Of a stretch of DNA of 64,000 nucleotides, positions 7,499-16,132 are shown one piece after another. Location: contig NZ_QOIL01000012.1 in the NCBI RefSeq assembly GCF_003323745.1, positions 186,001-250,000 on the forward strand, in the 5' to 3' direction. Under the pieces are notes generated by a model. The model ran no database searches and was not told where the DNA came from. It saw only the letters and a program-made list of their open reading frames with translations. Made by a program: the position numbers and the translations under genes. Source of the stretch: Sphaerisporangium album. Lineage in GTDB: Bacteria; Actinomycetota; Actinomycetes; Streptosporangiales; Streptosporangiaceae. Within the stretch, counting starts at the first letter, position 1. Each line of letters begins with the position of its first letter.

Positions 7499-9385
7499 TT
7501 ACCGGTTCGGTGTGTCGGATCCGATATAGGCGTGCGCGGTACGCAGAACGAATCTCATTCGGGTGCCCCCGCCGGGCCGGGGATGCGCGGTCACCTCGCC
7601 GCCCTGAGCGCGTGCGAGGTTCCTGGCGATGTAAAGCCCGAGCCCGACGCCGCCGAACCTCCGGCGGTCGCCGCTGTCGGCCTGGACGAACCGCTCGAAC
7701 ACCCGCTCACGGTCGTCCGGCGCGATGCCGACCCCCTCGTCGTCCACGACGAGGACGACCCGGTCGGACTCCGGCCACGCCAGCACCCGGATCAGCCCGC
7801 CGTCCGGCGAGTACTTGAACGCGTTCTCCAGCAACTGGCCGAGCAGGATGTCGGTGGCCAGCGCGTCCCCGTCCACCCACGGCAGGTCGACGGGGATGTC
7901 GACCTCCACGCGGTGCCGGTCGGACAGCACCGGCAGCCCCAGCGTGGCCGCTCGCGCCCGCTCGCCGAGGTCGAAGCTCTCGACGCGCACCTTCAGCTCG
8001 TCGGCGCCCGCCCGCGCCCCGAGCAGCAGGTGGTCCATGAGCTGGCCGAGCGCCCGCGACCGCTCGGCGATGGTCCGCACGGCCGAGCGGCGCTCGACCT
8101 CCGAGAGCTTGTCCCAGCGCGCGTCCAGGGTGCCCGCGAACCCCTGGACCACGGTGATCGGGGTGCGCAGCTCGTGGCTGGTGGTGGCGAGGAACAGGTC
8201 CTTGGCCTCCTCCAGCTCCTTGGCCCGGGTGACGTCACGGAAGTCGACCACGATCTCGCCGGTCTCGCTGATCTCGGCGCTCACCACGTCCAGCCAGCGC
8301 CCGGACGGGAGCTGGGTCATGAGCTTCTCGCCCGGCTCAGGCAGCGGGAACGGCGGGAGCCCGCCGATCACCTGGGCGGCGCGCACGCCGGTGATGTCCT
8401 CGGCCGCGGGGTTCCACTGCCGGACGCGCCCGTGGTCGTCGAGCACCGCGATGCCGTCCGCGCTGGCGTCCACGACCGCGCGCTCGTGGGCCCGCTGCCG
8501 GACGGCGTCCTGGTAGGCCATCGCGTTGCCGAGGGCGATGCCCGCGTGACCGGCGAGCAGTTCGAGCAGCTCCAGCTCGATGTGCCCGGCCGTCCGCTCG
8601 GCGAACAGCGCGTACAGTGCCCCGTACGGACGCCCGCCCACCGCGGCGACGCCGAGCGCGATCGTGTGCAGGCCGGGCAGCTCCGACCAGATCAGCTCGT
8701 CCAGCGCCGCATGCTCGCCCGTCTCCAGCAGCACGGTCTTGCCGGTGCGCAGCAGTTTGCCGACGAGGCTGCTGCGCAGGTCGGCCGTGGCGCCCTTCAG
8801 TCTGCCGGGCAGCCCGTGCGCGCTGACCAGGCGCAGGCGGTCGTCCTCGATGAGCACGAAGCCGCCCGCGTCGGCGCCGGTCAGCTCGGTGAGGCTCGCG
8901 GCGATGCGGTCGAGGACGGCCGGCAGTTCCAGCTCGGCGTTGATGTCGCCCACGACGTCGGTGAGCCGCCGGACCAGCCTGGCCCTGCGCGCGCCCCGCT
9001 CGCGGGCGACCGAGTCGTTCGCGACGGGGTGGTAGACGGTGACGTACCCCAGCAGCGCGCCGGAGTCCGCGCGCAGGGCGCTGATGTCCACGCCGACGTC
9101 CAGCAGGGAGCCGTCGCGGTGGCAGCGCTTGGTGCGCAGCGCGACCGGGCCGCCGGTGCGGACGCGTTCCAGGACCGCGTGGTGCTCGACCATCAGGTCG
9201 TCCGGCACGAGCGGCACCCGGCGGCCGGTGACGTCGGCCGCGGCGAAGCCGAAGAGGCGCTCCGCGGCGGGGTTCCACATCAGGACGTTGAGGTCGCGAT
9301 CGAGGGCCACGACGGCGTCCGCCGCGCTCGCGAGGACAGCGCGAGCAAAGCCTTCATCGGCATTCTCTACCCTGTCGTCACTCAT
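7499..9385 (-). CDS. PAS-GAF-PAS hybrid-input sensor histidine kinase
   Basis: A soluble, multi-input histidine kinase of about 628 residues. The order is PAS (about 12-120, VLMWNPAAERLFGF), GAF (about 150-300, LTELTGADAGGFVLIEDD), second PAS (about 305-390, VRQWNPAAEDITGV), HisKA with FLATTSHELRTPITVV, and HATPase_c with LLENAFKYSPDGG, DDEGVGIA and GGVGLGLYIA. No membrane segments are seen, so it should sense a cytoplasmic signal through a PAS or GAF ligand. No response regulator is adjacent; the RsbW-like protein immediately downstream may act with it. ATG 9385 or ATG 9394 could be the start; GGGGG lies between them. Confidence 0.92.
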   Translation of the reverse strand: MSDDRVENADEGFARAVLASAADAVVALDRDLNVLMWNPAAERLFGFAAADVTGRRVPLVPDDLMVEHHAVLERVRTGGPVALRTKRCHRDGSLLDVGVDISALRADSGALLGYVTVYHPVANDSVARERGARRARLVRRLTDVVGDINAELELPAVLDRIAASLTELTGADAGGFVLIEDDRLRLVSAHGLPGRLKGATADLRSSLVGKLLRTGKTVLLETGEHAALDELIWSELPGLHTIALGVAAVGGRPYGALYALFAERTAGHIELELLELLAGHAGIALGNAMAYQDAVRQRAHERAVVDASADGIAVLDDHGRVRQWNPAAEDITGVRAAQVIGGLPPFPLPEPGEKLMTQLPSGRWLDVVSAEISETGEIVVDFRDVTRAKELEEAKDLFLATTSHELRTPITVVQGFAGTLDARWDKLSEVERRSAVRTIAERSRALGQLMDHLLLGARAGADELKVRVESFDLGERARAATLGLPVLSDRHRVEVDIPVDLPWVDGDALATDILLGQLLENAFKYSPDGGLIRVLAWPESDRVVLVVDDEGVGIAPDDRERVFERFVQADSGDRRRFGGVGLGLYIARNLARAQGGEVTAHPRPGGGTRMRFVLRTAHAYIGSDTPNR

Positions 9386-9638
9386 GACCCCCATCGTGCC
9401 CGTTTTTGTCCCCGCGTCTTGGCACTTTCGGTGTGCGAATAGTCGCATTCGCCCGTCCCGTAGCGTCGCGGAGCTCCCCGGGGAACCGGTTCGCTCGCCG
9501 CCGGAGCATTTCTCCCCCGCTCCGGCCCGGGTAAAGCAACCCGAACATGGGCGACATGGACTTCGCCAACTGCGTCGTGGCCGGTAGGAGGCCGCACTCC
9601 GCTACGCTGCCGGTAGCGGGACCGGGAGGGGTGCGGCG

Positions 9639-10217
9639 ATGACGACAGGTGATCTCGACGCCCTGGTGCGGGTGACCTCTCCCGGCTACATGGGCGAGAC
9701 CCCGCCGGACGTCGCCTTCGGCGTGACCGACACCCCCGTCGGGCGCATGGCGCTCGCCGTCACCGCGCGCGGGGTCGCCGCGTGCAGCTATGAGGACGAG
9801 CACGTCGTCTTCGCCCGCGTCTCCCGCGAGATCGGCACGTTCATCGGCAACGACCCCCGCCGCCTCGACCCGATCCGCCGCGAGCTCGACGCGTACTTCT
9901 CCGGCAGGCTGCGGGCGTTCACGACTCCGGTGGACCTGCGGCTGGCCACGCCGTTCGCCCGCACGGTGCTCCAGATGACGATGGCGGTGCCGTACGGCAG
10001 CGTCACGACATATCAGGACATCGCCGACCGGATCGGCCGCCCGCAGGCGTTGCGCGCCATCGGCAACGCCCTGGCGGCCGACCCGGTGTGCGTCATCGTG
10101 CCGTGTCACCGGGCGATCGAGGCCCCTGGGCATCTTGGGGGGTACGCCGGGGGGCCGGCCGCGAAGGAGCGCCTGCTGCGCCTCGAAGGCGCGTCAGCCG
10201 GCCCAGCGCCAGCGTGA
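9639..10217 (+). CDS. ogt: methylated-DNA--protein-cysteine methyltransferase (Ogt/AGT)
   Basis: A suicide DNA-repair protein that takes the alkyl group from O6-alkylguanine onto its own cysteine. The active-site block VIVPCHRAIEAPGHLGGYAG is visible at about residues 151-170, preceded by the helix-turn-helix part VPYGSVTTYQDIADRIGRP and the arginine-finger region ALRAIGNAL. At 192 residues its length is normal. The ATG has an excellent GGGAGGGG upstream, and a TACGCT -10-like hexamer precedes that. Its last 125 bases overlap the tail of the convergent CytX gene, including the PCHR codons. Confidence 0.93.
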   Translation: MTTGDLDALVRVTSPGYMGETPPDVAFGVTDTPVGRMALAVTARGVAACSYEDEHVVFARVSREIGTFIGNDPRRLDPIRRELDAYFSGRLRAFTTPVDLRLATPFARTVLQMTMAVPYGSVTTYQDIADRIGRPQALRAIGNALAADPVCVIVPCHRAIEAPGHLGGYAGGPAAKERLLRLEGASAGPAPA

Positions 10218-11493
10218 CCAGCGCCGAGACGACGAACGCCGCCAGCGCCGCGTTCATCCACGGCCGATGCTCGAACCCGAGCGCCTCGCGCGCCGCCGCC
10301 CAGGCCGCGTCCCACCAGCCCACCGTCGGCGTCACCGTCACGAGCCAGTAGGCCACGAAGCCCAGCACCCACGGCACGATCATCAGCCACCGGGAGGGCG
10401 CGTCCTCCGAGGTGTCCCAGCGGCCGGCGGCGCCGAGCAGGAAGTAGTCGACGGCCAGGACGGCGAACATCGGAACGAAGACCGCGCCGATCACGCCGAG
10501 GAACGCCCCGTAGGAGTTGACGTCAACGAACAGGGCGACGCCCGTGGTCAGCACCCCGACGCCGATCGAGAAGACGCGCCGGTCCACCCGGGGCAGCAGG
10601 TTCTGCAGCGACATCGCCGTGGAATACACGTTGGCGAACGACTGGTCGGCCTCGCGCAGCACCAGGACGCCGAAGAACAGCGCCCCGAGGGGCACGGCCA
10701 CGAACGCCTCCCAGACCCGGCCGACGTCGTTGCCCACCAGCGACAGCGCGAGCACGCCCATCACCAGGCACGCGACCTGCGCGATCGTGTACCCGCCGAC
10801 GACGCCGCCGAAGGCCGCCCGGCTCGAACGCGAGTGCCGCGCGTAGTCGGCCGCCACCGGCACCCACGAGACCGACAGCGCGATCACGTAGTCGACGGCG
10901 GGCGCGAACGCGTCCCAGCTCCCCGCTCCGAGGGAAGGACCCTCGCGCAGCAGCGCCACGGCCAGCCATACCATCGCGACGACCACGCCCGCCGTCACGA
11001 ACCGGCGCAGCAGCCGGATCGCCCCCAGCGGGCGTATGGTCAGCGCGATCGTCAGCGCGCCCGCCGCCAGCACCCAGACCTGGTACGGCACCGCGTCGCC
11101 GAAGATCGCCTGGGCGCCGGTGGCGATCACCCACAGCTCGAAGGCGCCCCAGCCGAGCATCTGCACGATGTTGAGCACGGTCGGGACGTACGACAGCCGC
11201 ACGCCGAACAGGCCGCGCAGCAGGACCATCGCCGGGGCTCCGGTGCGCGCGCCCGGCACGGCCGCGAGGCCGACCATCACCGTGCCCACCAGGCTGCCGA
11301 CGACGGCCGCGAGAACGGCCGCCACCAGGCTCAGCGGCCGGTCGCCCAGCGGGTTGAGCAGGTACAGCGCCCCGGAGAAGCCCAGCAGGCTGACCCCGAG
11401 GTTCGCCCAGAACGCCCCCTGGTCGAGCGCCCCCAGCGTCTTCGGCGGAGCCTCGTCGAGGGTCAGGGGGACTTCGTCGACGGCGGACGACAT
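10093..11493 (-). CDS. cytX: NCS1-family permease, probable hydroxymethylpyrimidine transporter CytX
   Basis: A 466-residue, 12-segment membrane transporter of the nucleobase:cation symporter-1 family. Characteristic segments are LDQGAFWANLGVSLLGF near the N-terminus, IRPLGAIRLLRR, SVSWVPVAADYARHSRSSRA and DVNSYGAFLGVIGAVFVPMF. The TPP riboswitch directly upstream makes a thiamine-precursor substrate (HMP) much more likely than cytosine, as known for CytX. GGGAG at 11501-11505, inside the 3' end of the aptamer, is the ribosome-binding site, so translation should fall when TPP is plentiful. The final ~42 residues are basic, Pro-rich and antisense to ogt, and probably not functional. Confidence 0.88.
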   Translation of the reverse strand: MSSAVDEVPLTLDEAPPKTLGALDQGAFWANLGVSLLGFSGALYLLNPLGDRPLSLVAAVLAAVVGSLVGTVMVGLAAVPGARTGAPAMVLLRGLFGVRLSYVPTVLNIVQMLGWGAFELWVIATGAQAIFGDAVPYQVWVLAAGALTIALTIRPLGAIRLLRRFVTAGVVVAMVWLAVALLREGPSLGAGSWDAFAPAVDYVIALSVSWVPVAADYARHSRSSRAAFGGVVGGYTIAQVACLVMGVLALSLVGNDVGRVWEAFVAVPLGALFFGVLVLREADQSFANVYSTAMSLQNLLPRVDRRVFSIGVGVLTTGVALFVDVNSYGAFLGVIGAVFVPMFAVLAVDYFLLGAAGRWDTSEDAPSRWLMIVPWVLGFVAYWLVTVTPTVGWWDAAWAAAREALGFEHRPWMNAALAAFVVSALVTLALGRLTRLRGAAGAPSRPAPRRTPQDAQGPRSPGDTAR

Positions 11494-11496
11494 CGC

Positions 11497-11602
11497 ACAC
11501 TCCCTACGCCGGCATTACCCGGACAGGTTCATGCGGTCGGCGGCGCGCCCAGCGTTCCTGGGAACCGCCCTCTCAGCCCGGTCTCGCCCGAGCTCCCGCG
11601 GT
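11497..11602 (-). promoter_or_regulatory. TPP riboswitch (THI element)
   Basis: On the minus strand the two conserved arms of the thiamine pyrophosphate aptamer are clear: a 5' arm containing GAGACCGGGCTGAGAGGG and a 3' arm reading GAACCTGTCCGGGTAATGCC followed by GGCGTAGGGA. CTGAGA and the ACCTG...GGGTAATGCCnGCGTAGGGA signature are the classic THI-box bases. The GGGA at the 3' end overlaps the Shine-Dalgarno of the cytX-like gene, which points to translational control. Confidence 0.96.
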
Positions 11603-11634
11603 ATGGATTTTGACTGGATTATTACATCCAAGGG

Positions 11635-11967
11635 TCATGCGACGTAGGGCTGGGCTCCGTTTTCCGCGATCATCGGCCGTCCGGCGGCGGCCCAGGAGTA
11701 CATTCCGCCCTCGACGTTGACGGCCTCGCGGCCGATGTGGTTCAGCCACGCGGTGGCCTGCGCGGACCGGCCGCCGACGCGGCAGATGACGTACACCGGG
11801 ACGCCGGCCGGGACCTCGTCGACGCGCTGCTGCAACGTGCCCAGCGGGATATGGACGGCCGTGGGGGCGTGGCCCGCCTGCCATTCGTCGAGCTCGCGCA
11901 CGTCGAGCAGGAAGACGTCGTCGGGCACGGCCTTGGCATCGATCTCTGGGACGGTCATGCCCACCAT
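11635..11967 (-). CDS. rhodanese-like sulfurtransferase
   Basis: A single-domain rhodanese of 110 residues. It carries persulfide sulfur on the cysteine of the loop CRVGGRSAQA (Cys about 62); the CDC25-like motif VFLLDVRELDEWQAGHAP lies near the N-terminus and the WLNHIGREAVNVEGG segment completes the fold. A six-residue active-site loop is normal for this family. Two ATGs (11967 and 11958) are possible. A perfect 14-bp palindrome lies 41 bp upstream. Sulfur delivery to thiamine or cofactor synthesis is possible given the neighbouring thiamine-regulated transporter, but that is inference. Confidence 0.9.
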   Translation of the reverse strand: MVGMTVPEIDAKAVPDDVFLLDVRELDEWQAGHAPTAVHIPLGTLQQRVDEVPAGVPVYVICRVGGRSAQATAWLNHIGREAVNVEGGMYSWAAAGRPMIAENGAQPYVA

Positions 11968-12007
11968 TGTCCCCGTTGGGCGAGCACTCTGCCCGCTAAC
12001 GGACAGT

Positions 12008-12021
12008 TGTCATCGATGACA
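12008..12021. promoter_or_regulatory. 14-bp perfect palindrome upstream of the rhodanese gene
   Basis: TGTCATCGATGACA equals its own reverse complement. It lies in the 100-bp gap between the fpg-like stop and the rhodanese start, 41 bp upstream of the latter, a usual place for a repressor operator. The binding protein is unknown. Confidence 0.4.
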
Positions 12022-12067
12022 GACCGTCGCTTTTCACGAGAAGGCAGGTCAGGCGGCGCATCCCGCC

Positions 12068-12946
12068 CTACTTGAGCAGGCGCGACAGCCTGCGGTCGGC
12101 CAGCGGCTTGCCGCCGGTCTGGCACGTCGGGCAGTACTGCAGGGAGGAGTCGGCGAACGAGACCTCTCTGATCGTGTCACCGCAGACGGCGCACTGCTCG
12201 CCCGTGCGGCCGTGCACCCGCAGACCGGACTTCTTCTCGCTCTTGAGGTCTTTCGCGGCGATGCCGTGCGCGCGCTCGACGGCCGCCCGCAGCGTGTCGA
12301 CGATCGCCTCGTACAGGTCGGCGACGGCCTCGTCCGTGAGCGAGCCCGCGATCTTGAAGGGGGACATCTTGGCCGCGTGCAGCACCTCGTCGGAGTACGC
12401 GTTCCCGATGCCCGCGATCACCTTCTGGTCGCGCAGCAGCCCCTTGATCTGCGTGCGACTGCCGTTCACGATCCCCTTCAGGGTCTCGCGGGTGAACTCC
12501 GGGGCCAGCGGGTCGGGGCCGAGCGCGGCGACGCCGGGCACCTCGGCCGGGTCGCGCACGACGTACACCGCCAGCCGCTTCTGGGTGCCGGCCTCGGTCA
12601 GCTCGAACCCCGGCTGGAGGCCCTCGTCGTCCGGGGCGAACCGCACCCGTACGGCCAGCGGGCCCTTGCCTGGACGCACCGGGCGGGCGCCGGAGAGGTC
12701 GTCGCGCCAGCGGAGCCAGCCCGCCCTGGACAGGTGGGTGACGAAGTGGATGCCGTCGACGTCGAGGTCGAGGAACTTCCCGTGCCGGGCGACGCCGGTC
12801 ACCGTCAGGCCCAGCAGAGAGGTCACCGGGGGATCGACCGTCTTCAGCGCCTGGAACGCGACGACGTCCACGGCCGCGACCGGGCGGCCGACGGCCCGCT
12901 CGCGGAGGAACTCCGCCAGCGACTCCACCTCGGGTAGCTCCGGCAT
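12068..12946 (-). CDS. Fpg/Nei family DNA glycosylase
   Basis: A base-excision repair glycosylase/AP lyase of 292 residues. The N-terminal catalytic MPELPEVE supplies Pro2 and Glu3. The helix-two-turn-helix reads GIGNAYSDEVLHAAKMSP, and the C-terminal zinc finger uses CAVCGDTIREV and CPTCQTGGKPLADRRLS. The family removes oxidised bases such as 8-oxoguanine (Fpg) or pyrimidines (Nei); I cannot separate the two from motifs alone. The first residues after start removal are exactly those required for catalysis, which fixes the ATG at 12946. Confidence 0.94.
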   Translation of the reverse strand: MPELPEVESLAEFLRERAVGRPVAAVDVVAFQALKTVDPPVTSLLGLTVTGVARHGKFLDLDVDGIHFVTHLSRAGWLRWRDDLSGARPVRPGKGPLAVRVRFAPDDEGLQPGFELTEAGTQKRLAVYVVRDPAEVPGVAALGPDPLAPEFTRETLKGIVNGSRTQIKGLLRDQKVIAGIGNAYSDEVLHAAKMSPFKIAGSLTDEAVADLYEAIVDTLRAAVERAHGIAAKDLKSEKKSGLRVHGRTGEQCAVCGDTIREVSFADSSLQYCPTCQTGGKPLADRRLSRLLK

Positions 12947-13084
12947 GCCCTCACACTAACCTCTCACCACGCCACGAAACCGGCGGCGACCCCGTACGAC
13001 CCCTGAACCGGCCGGCCGCCCCCTGCCGGTCTCCTCTTCGCACCGGGCCTGTGGACAACCACCTGTGGAAAACCCGGGAAGGCG

Positions 13085-13129
13085 GGCCGAGCGTCCCGGG
13101 GCTCGCGCGGTGTCCCGGGACGCTCGGCC
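13085..13129 (-). terminator. 16-bp perfect hairpin downstream of the LCP gene
   Basis: GGCCGAGCGTCCCGGG at 13085-13100 pairs without mismatch with 13114-13129 around a 13-base loop, 42 bp past the LCP stop codon. On the minus strand it is followed within 15 bases by a short TTTT, consistent with transcription termination. Confidence 0.65.
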
Positions 13130-13170
13130 GGCATTCTCAGGGCTGTTTCGAGAGTAGAGCTGTTTCGGGG

Positions 13171-14577
13171 CTACTTGGCGAGGACGTCCTTGGGGACCGG
13201 CTTGTCCTCGGCGAGGGCCTTGAACAGGCGCAGGGCCTTCTGGGTGTCCCACTTCACGACCGAGGCGCCGTTGATCGTTGGCAGGGAGCCCACGGGGACG
13301 GCCGTGGTGACCGGGTTGCCGCCCATCGCCATGGCAAGGGACAGCAGGTCGAAGGTGCCCGTCCCCGGGTCGACCGCGACCGAGTCCGTCGCGCTCATCG
13401 CCAGCGGGATCGACCGGAAGGGGTTGATCAGCACACCGGGGTTGGCGACCTTCTTGACCACGGCCGAGAAGAACTGGCGCTGGCGCTGGGTACGGTCGAA
13501 GTCGGGCAGCGCGCCGGTCGCGCGGGTGCGGACGTACCCGAGCGCCGTGCCGCCGTCCATGTCCTGGCACCCCTTCTTCAGGTTGATGCCGGCCTTCTTG
13601 TCCTTGATGTTCTGCTTGACGCAGATGTTCACGCCGCCCACCGCGTCCACGATGCCGACGAAACCGCCGAACCCGATCTCCATGTAGTGATCGATGCGGA
13701 TGTCGGTGACCTTCTCGACCGTCTTGGCCAGCAGCTTGGGCCCGCCGAAGGCGTACGCCGCGTTCAGCTTGTCGCTGCCGTGCCCGTCGATGGGCACGTA
13801 GGAGTCGCGGGGAAGGCTGACCAGGGTGGGCTGCCCGTCGCCGCTCGGGATGTGCAGCAGCATCATCGTGTCCGTGCGCTTGCCGACCGCGCTGCCGGTG
13901 CGGAGCTTCTTGCGCTGGGCGGCCGTCAGCCCGGCCCGGCTGTCGGAGCCGACCAGCAGCCAGTCCTCACCGGGGGTGGCCGCCGGGCGCCCGTCGTAGT
14001 CGGTGAGCGACTCCACCGAGTTGATGCGGGAGTTGATCCAGAAATAGCCCGCCACCACGAGGACGAGCAGCAGCGCGAGCACGATCACCAGGACCCTGAC
14101 CACGATGCGCCCGGTGCGGCGCGGCGTCCGCGCCCTCGGCGGGCCGCCGTCGTCGTTCCTCGACCGGCCCCCCGCCGACAGCGGCCGTACGGGCGACTCC
14201 CCCGACCGCGGCTTGCCGTACACGCGCCCCTTGCTCCGCGAGGAGTCCGGAGGGCCCGCGGGCGGCGCGCCCCCCGGATACACCTCCAGCCGCGTCGCGT
14301 CGTCGTCCTCGCCGCCGCGGCCACGGCCACCGGAGCCCTGCGGGAGGCGGTGGGCGGGCTGGCCGGCCGAGTATGGACCTCCGGCCGGAGGGTACGGATC
14401 ACCGGCCCCGGCGGGCCGCCGCATGGCGCGGGTCGGCCCCTCTCGTGAGCCGCTCTCGTCGGACCCCCCCGCCCGCTCACCAGGCCAATCACCCACGTCG
14501 TCGTCCCCGTCCTGTGGCTGGAACAGCTCTGCTTCGAAAGTACGCCGTCGCACGCGTGCGGGACGTCCGTCGCCCAA
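13171..14577 (-). CDS. LytR-CpsA-Psr (LCP) family cell-wall ligase
   Basis: A membrane-anchored enzyme of 468 residues that attaches lipid-linked glycopolymers to peptidoglycan. A long disordered, charged cytoplasmic region (about 1-155) precedes one membrane segment, VRVLVIVLALLLVLVVAGYF, then the extracellular LCP domain. Conserved features include WLLVGSDSRAG, RTDTMMLLHI, the phosphate-binding TLVSLPRDSYV, DKLNAAYAFGG and YVRTRATGALPDFDRTQRQR. The TTG at 14577 is the farthest-upstream start; a GTG at 14553 is an alternative, and neither has a strong ribosome-binding site. It faces away from the CNNM pair. Confidence 0.92.
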   Translation of the reverse strand: MGDGRPARVRRRTFEAELFQPQDGDDDVGDWPGERAGGSDESGSREGPTRAMRRPAGAGDPYPPAGGPYSAGQPAHRLPQGSGGRGRGGEDDDATRLEVYPGGAPPAGPPDSSRSKGRVYGKPRSGESPVRPLSAGGRSRNDDGGPPRARTPRRTGRIVVRVLVIVLALLLVLVVAGYFWINSRINSVESLTDYDGRPAATPGEDWLLVGSDSRAGLTAAQRKKLRTGSAVGKRTDTMMLLHIPSGDGQPTLVSLPRDSYVPIDGHGSDKLNAAYAFGGPKLLAKTVEKVTDIRIDHYMEIGFGGFVGIVDAVGGVNICVKQNIKDKKAGINLKKGCQDMDGGTALGYVRTRATGALPDFDRTQRQRQFFSAVVKKVANPGVLINPFRSIPLAMSATDSVAVDPGTGTFDLLSLAMAMGGNPVTTAVPVGSLPTINGASVVKWDTQKALRLFKALAEDKPVPKDVLAK

Positions 14578-14617
14578 GGTTTTCTCATGTAAAAGTACGC
14601 AGAGTCACACTAAGTCA

Positions 14618-14644
14618 CCAATGTGGCCCCACGGGAAACATTGG
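14618..14644. repeat. inverted repeat in the LCP/CNNM divergent region
   Basis: CCAATGT and ACATTGG are perfect 7-bp arms separated by 13 bases, between two divergent genes. It may be an operator for one of them; there is no further support. Confidence 0.3.
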
Positions 14645-14767
14645 CAGGGGCCCGACCGTTAGCGTTACGACGACCTCTAGCGAAAGGACAGTCGTGTCTA
14701 CTCCCGACCCGTGGAGTACCTGCCCGTGCCTCGGCACGGGACCCATTGAATCGGGGAAGGCAGACCA

Positions 14768-16132
14768 GTGACGTCAGTTCTCGGTCTGCCGGCCGTACTT
14801 CTTCTCACCCTCCTGACCGGATACTTCGTCGCTCAGGAGTTCGCGTTCGTCGCGGCCGACCGGTCCGCGCTCCGGGAGCAGGCCGCGGCGGGGGACGCCG
14901 CCGCCGACCGGGCCCTCGAGGTCACCGGCAGGCTCTCGTTCATGCTGTCGGGCGCGCAGCTCGGCATCACGGTGACCACGCTGCTCGTGGGATTCATCAC
15001 CGAACCCGCGCTCACCCCGCTGATCGCCCCCGGCCTGTCCGCGGTGGGCGTGCCCGAGGCCGCGGTTCCCGGCATCGCCGTGGCGCTCGGGCTGGTCGTC
15101 GCCACGGTCGTCCAGATGGTGCTCGGCGAGCTCGTGCCCAAGAACTTCGGGATCGCCCGCCCCGAACCGGTGGCGAAGTGGCTGTCCCGGTCGACGTTGA
15201 TCTACATGGCCGTCGCCGGCCCGGTGATCCGGCTGTTCGACGCCTCGGCGACCCGGCTGCTGCGCCTCTTCGGCGTCGAACCGGTCGAGGAGATCGAGCA
15301 CGGCGCCACCCCCGAGGAGCTGTCGCGCATCATCGCCGAGTCCGAGGCGGCCGGCGACCTCTCCGAACGGCTCTCGGACCTGCTGGAGCGCGCCCTCGAG
15401 TTCGGCGACCGCACCGCCGAGGACGTCATGGTCCCCCGGCCGCGCGTCGTCTCCCTCCACGCCGACCGTCCCGTCTCCGACCTGCTGAGCGCCCTGAAGA
15501 CCTCCGGGCACTCCCGCTACCCCGTGCTCGGCGCGGACGGCGACGTCATGGGCGTGGCGGGCCTGCGCGAGCTGCTGCGCGCGGAGCCGGGCGAGGCGCC
15601 GATCGAGCGCATCGCCGCCGCTCCCCTCCTGGTCCCCACGACGCTGCCGCTGCCCACGCTGCTGGACCGCATGCGCGCGACCGGCGGCGAGCTGGCGTGC
15701 GTCATCGACGAGTACGGCGGCCTCGCGGGCGTCGTCACGATGGAGGACCTGGCCGAGGAGCTCGTCGGCGAGCTGATGGACGAGAACGACCCCGAGGCCG
15801 CCGAGGCCGTGGCGCGCGACGACGGCACCTGGGAGGTGCCGGGCACCCTGCGGCTCGACGAGGTGGAGCGGGCGACCGGCCTGCGGCTGCCCGAGAGCGA
15901 GGACTACGACACCGTGGCGGGGCTCATCATGGCGCGCCTCGGCCGCCTGGCCGAGCCCGGGGACGAGGTCCCCGTTCCCCTGGTGGCCGAGCGCGACCTC
16001 TTCGAGGACGACGAGCCGGCCGCGGCGGGCGTGCTGCTCACCGTCCTCGGAGTCCAGCGCAGGATCCCCGACCGGGTGCGCATCGCGCCCGGGCTCCCCG
16101 ACGCGGCCGTCGTGGGCGGTGAGACCCGATGA
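14768..16132 (+). CDS. CNNM/CorC family membrane protein (DUF21-CBS-CorC_HlyC)
   Basis: A 454-residue member of the hemolysin-C/CNNM family, linked to Mg2+ (and other metal) transport. The N-terminal DUF21 membrane domain (about 1-190) contains FVAADRSAL, LSGAQLGITVTTLLVGFITEP and VLGELVPKNFGIARPEP. Two CBS domains follow (TAEDVMVPRPRVV and ACVIDEYGGLAGVVTMEDLAEELVGE), then a C-terminal CorC_HlyC domain (about 345-435). It starts at GTG with GGGGAAGG upstream. The stop overlaps the next gene's start as ATGA, so the two paralogues are coupled and may form a heterodimer. Confidence 0.93.
   Translation: MTSVLGLPAVLLLTLLTGYFVAQEFAFVAADRSALREQAAAGDAAADRALEVTGRLSFMLSGAQLGITVTTLLVGFITEPALTPLIAPGLSAVGVPEAAVPGIAVALGLVVATVVQMVLGELVPKNFGIARPEPVAKWLSRSTLIYMAVAGPVIRLFDASATRLLRLFGVEPVEEIEHGATPEELSRIIAESEAAGDLSERLSDLLERALEFGDRTAEDVMVPRPRVVSLHADRPVSDLLSALKTSGHSRYPVLGADGDVMGVAGLRELLRAEPGEAPIERIAAAPLLVPTTLPLPTLLDRMRATGGELACVIDEYGGLAGVVTMEDLAEELVGELMDENDPEAAEAVARDDGTWEVPGTLRLDEVERATGLRLPESEDYDTVAGLIMARLGRLAEPGDEVPVPLVAERDLFEDDEPAAAGVLLTVLGVQRRIPDRVRIAPGLPDAAVVGGETR

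Noticed and set aside
10135-11613. A 492-codon plus-strand frame opposite cytX
   Set aside because: Its Gln/Arg/His-rich, motif-free translation is an antisense shadow of a membrane protein gene.
12956-13570. A 204-codon minus-strand frame overlapping the LCP gene
   Set aside because: It is out of frame with the clear LCP coding sequence and contains the terminator hairpin.
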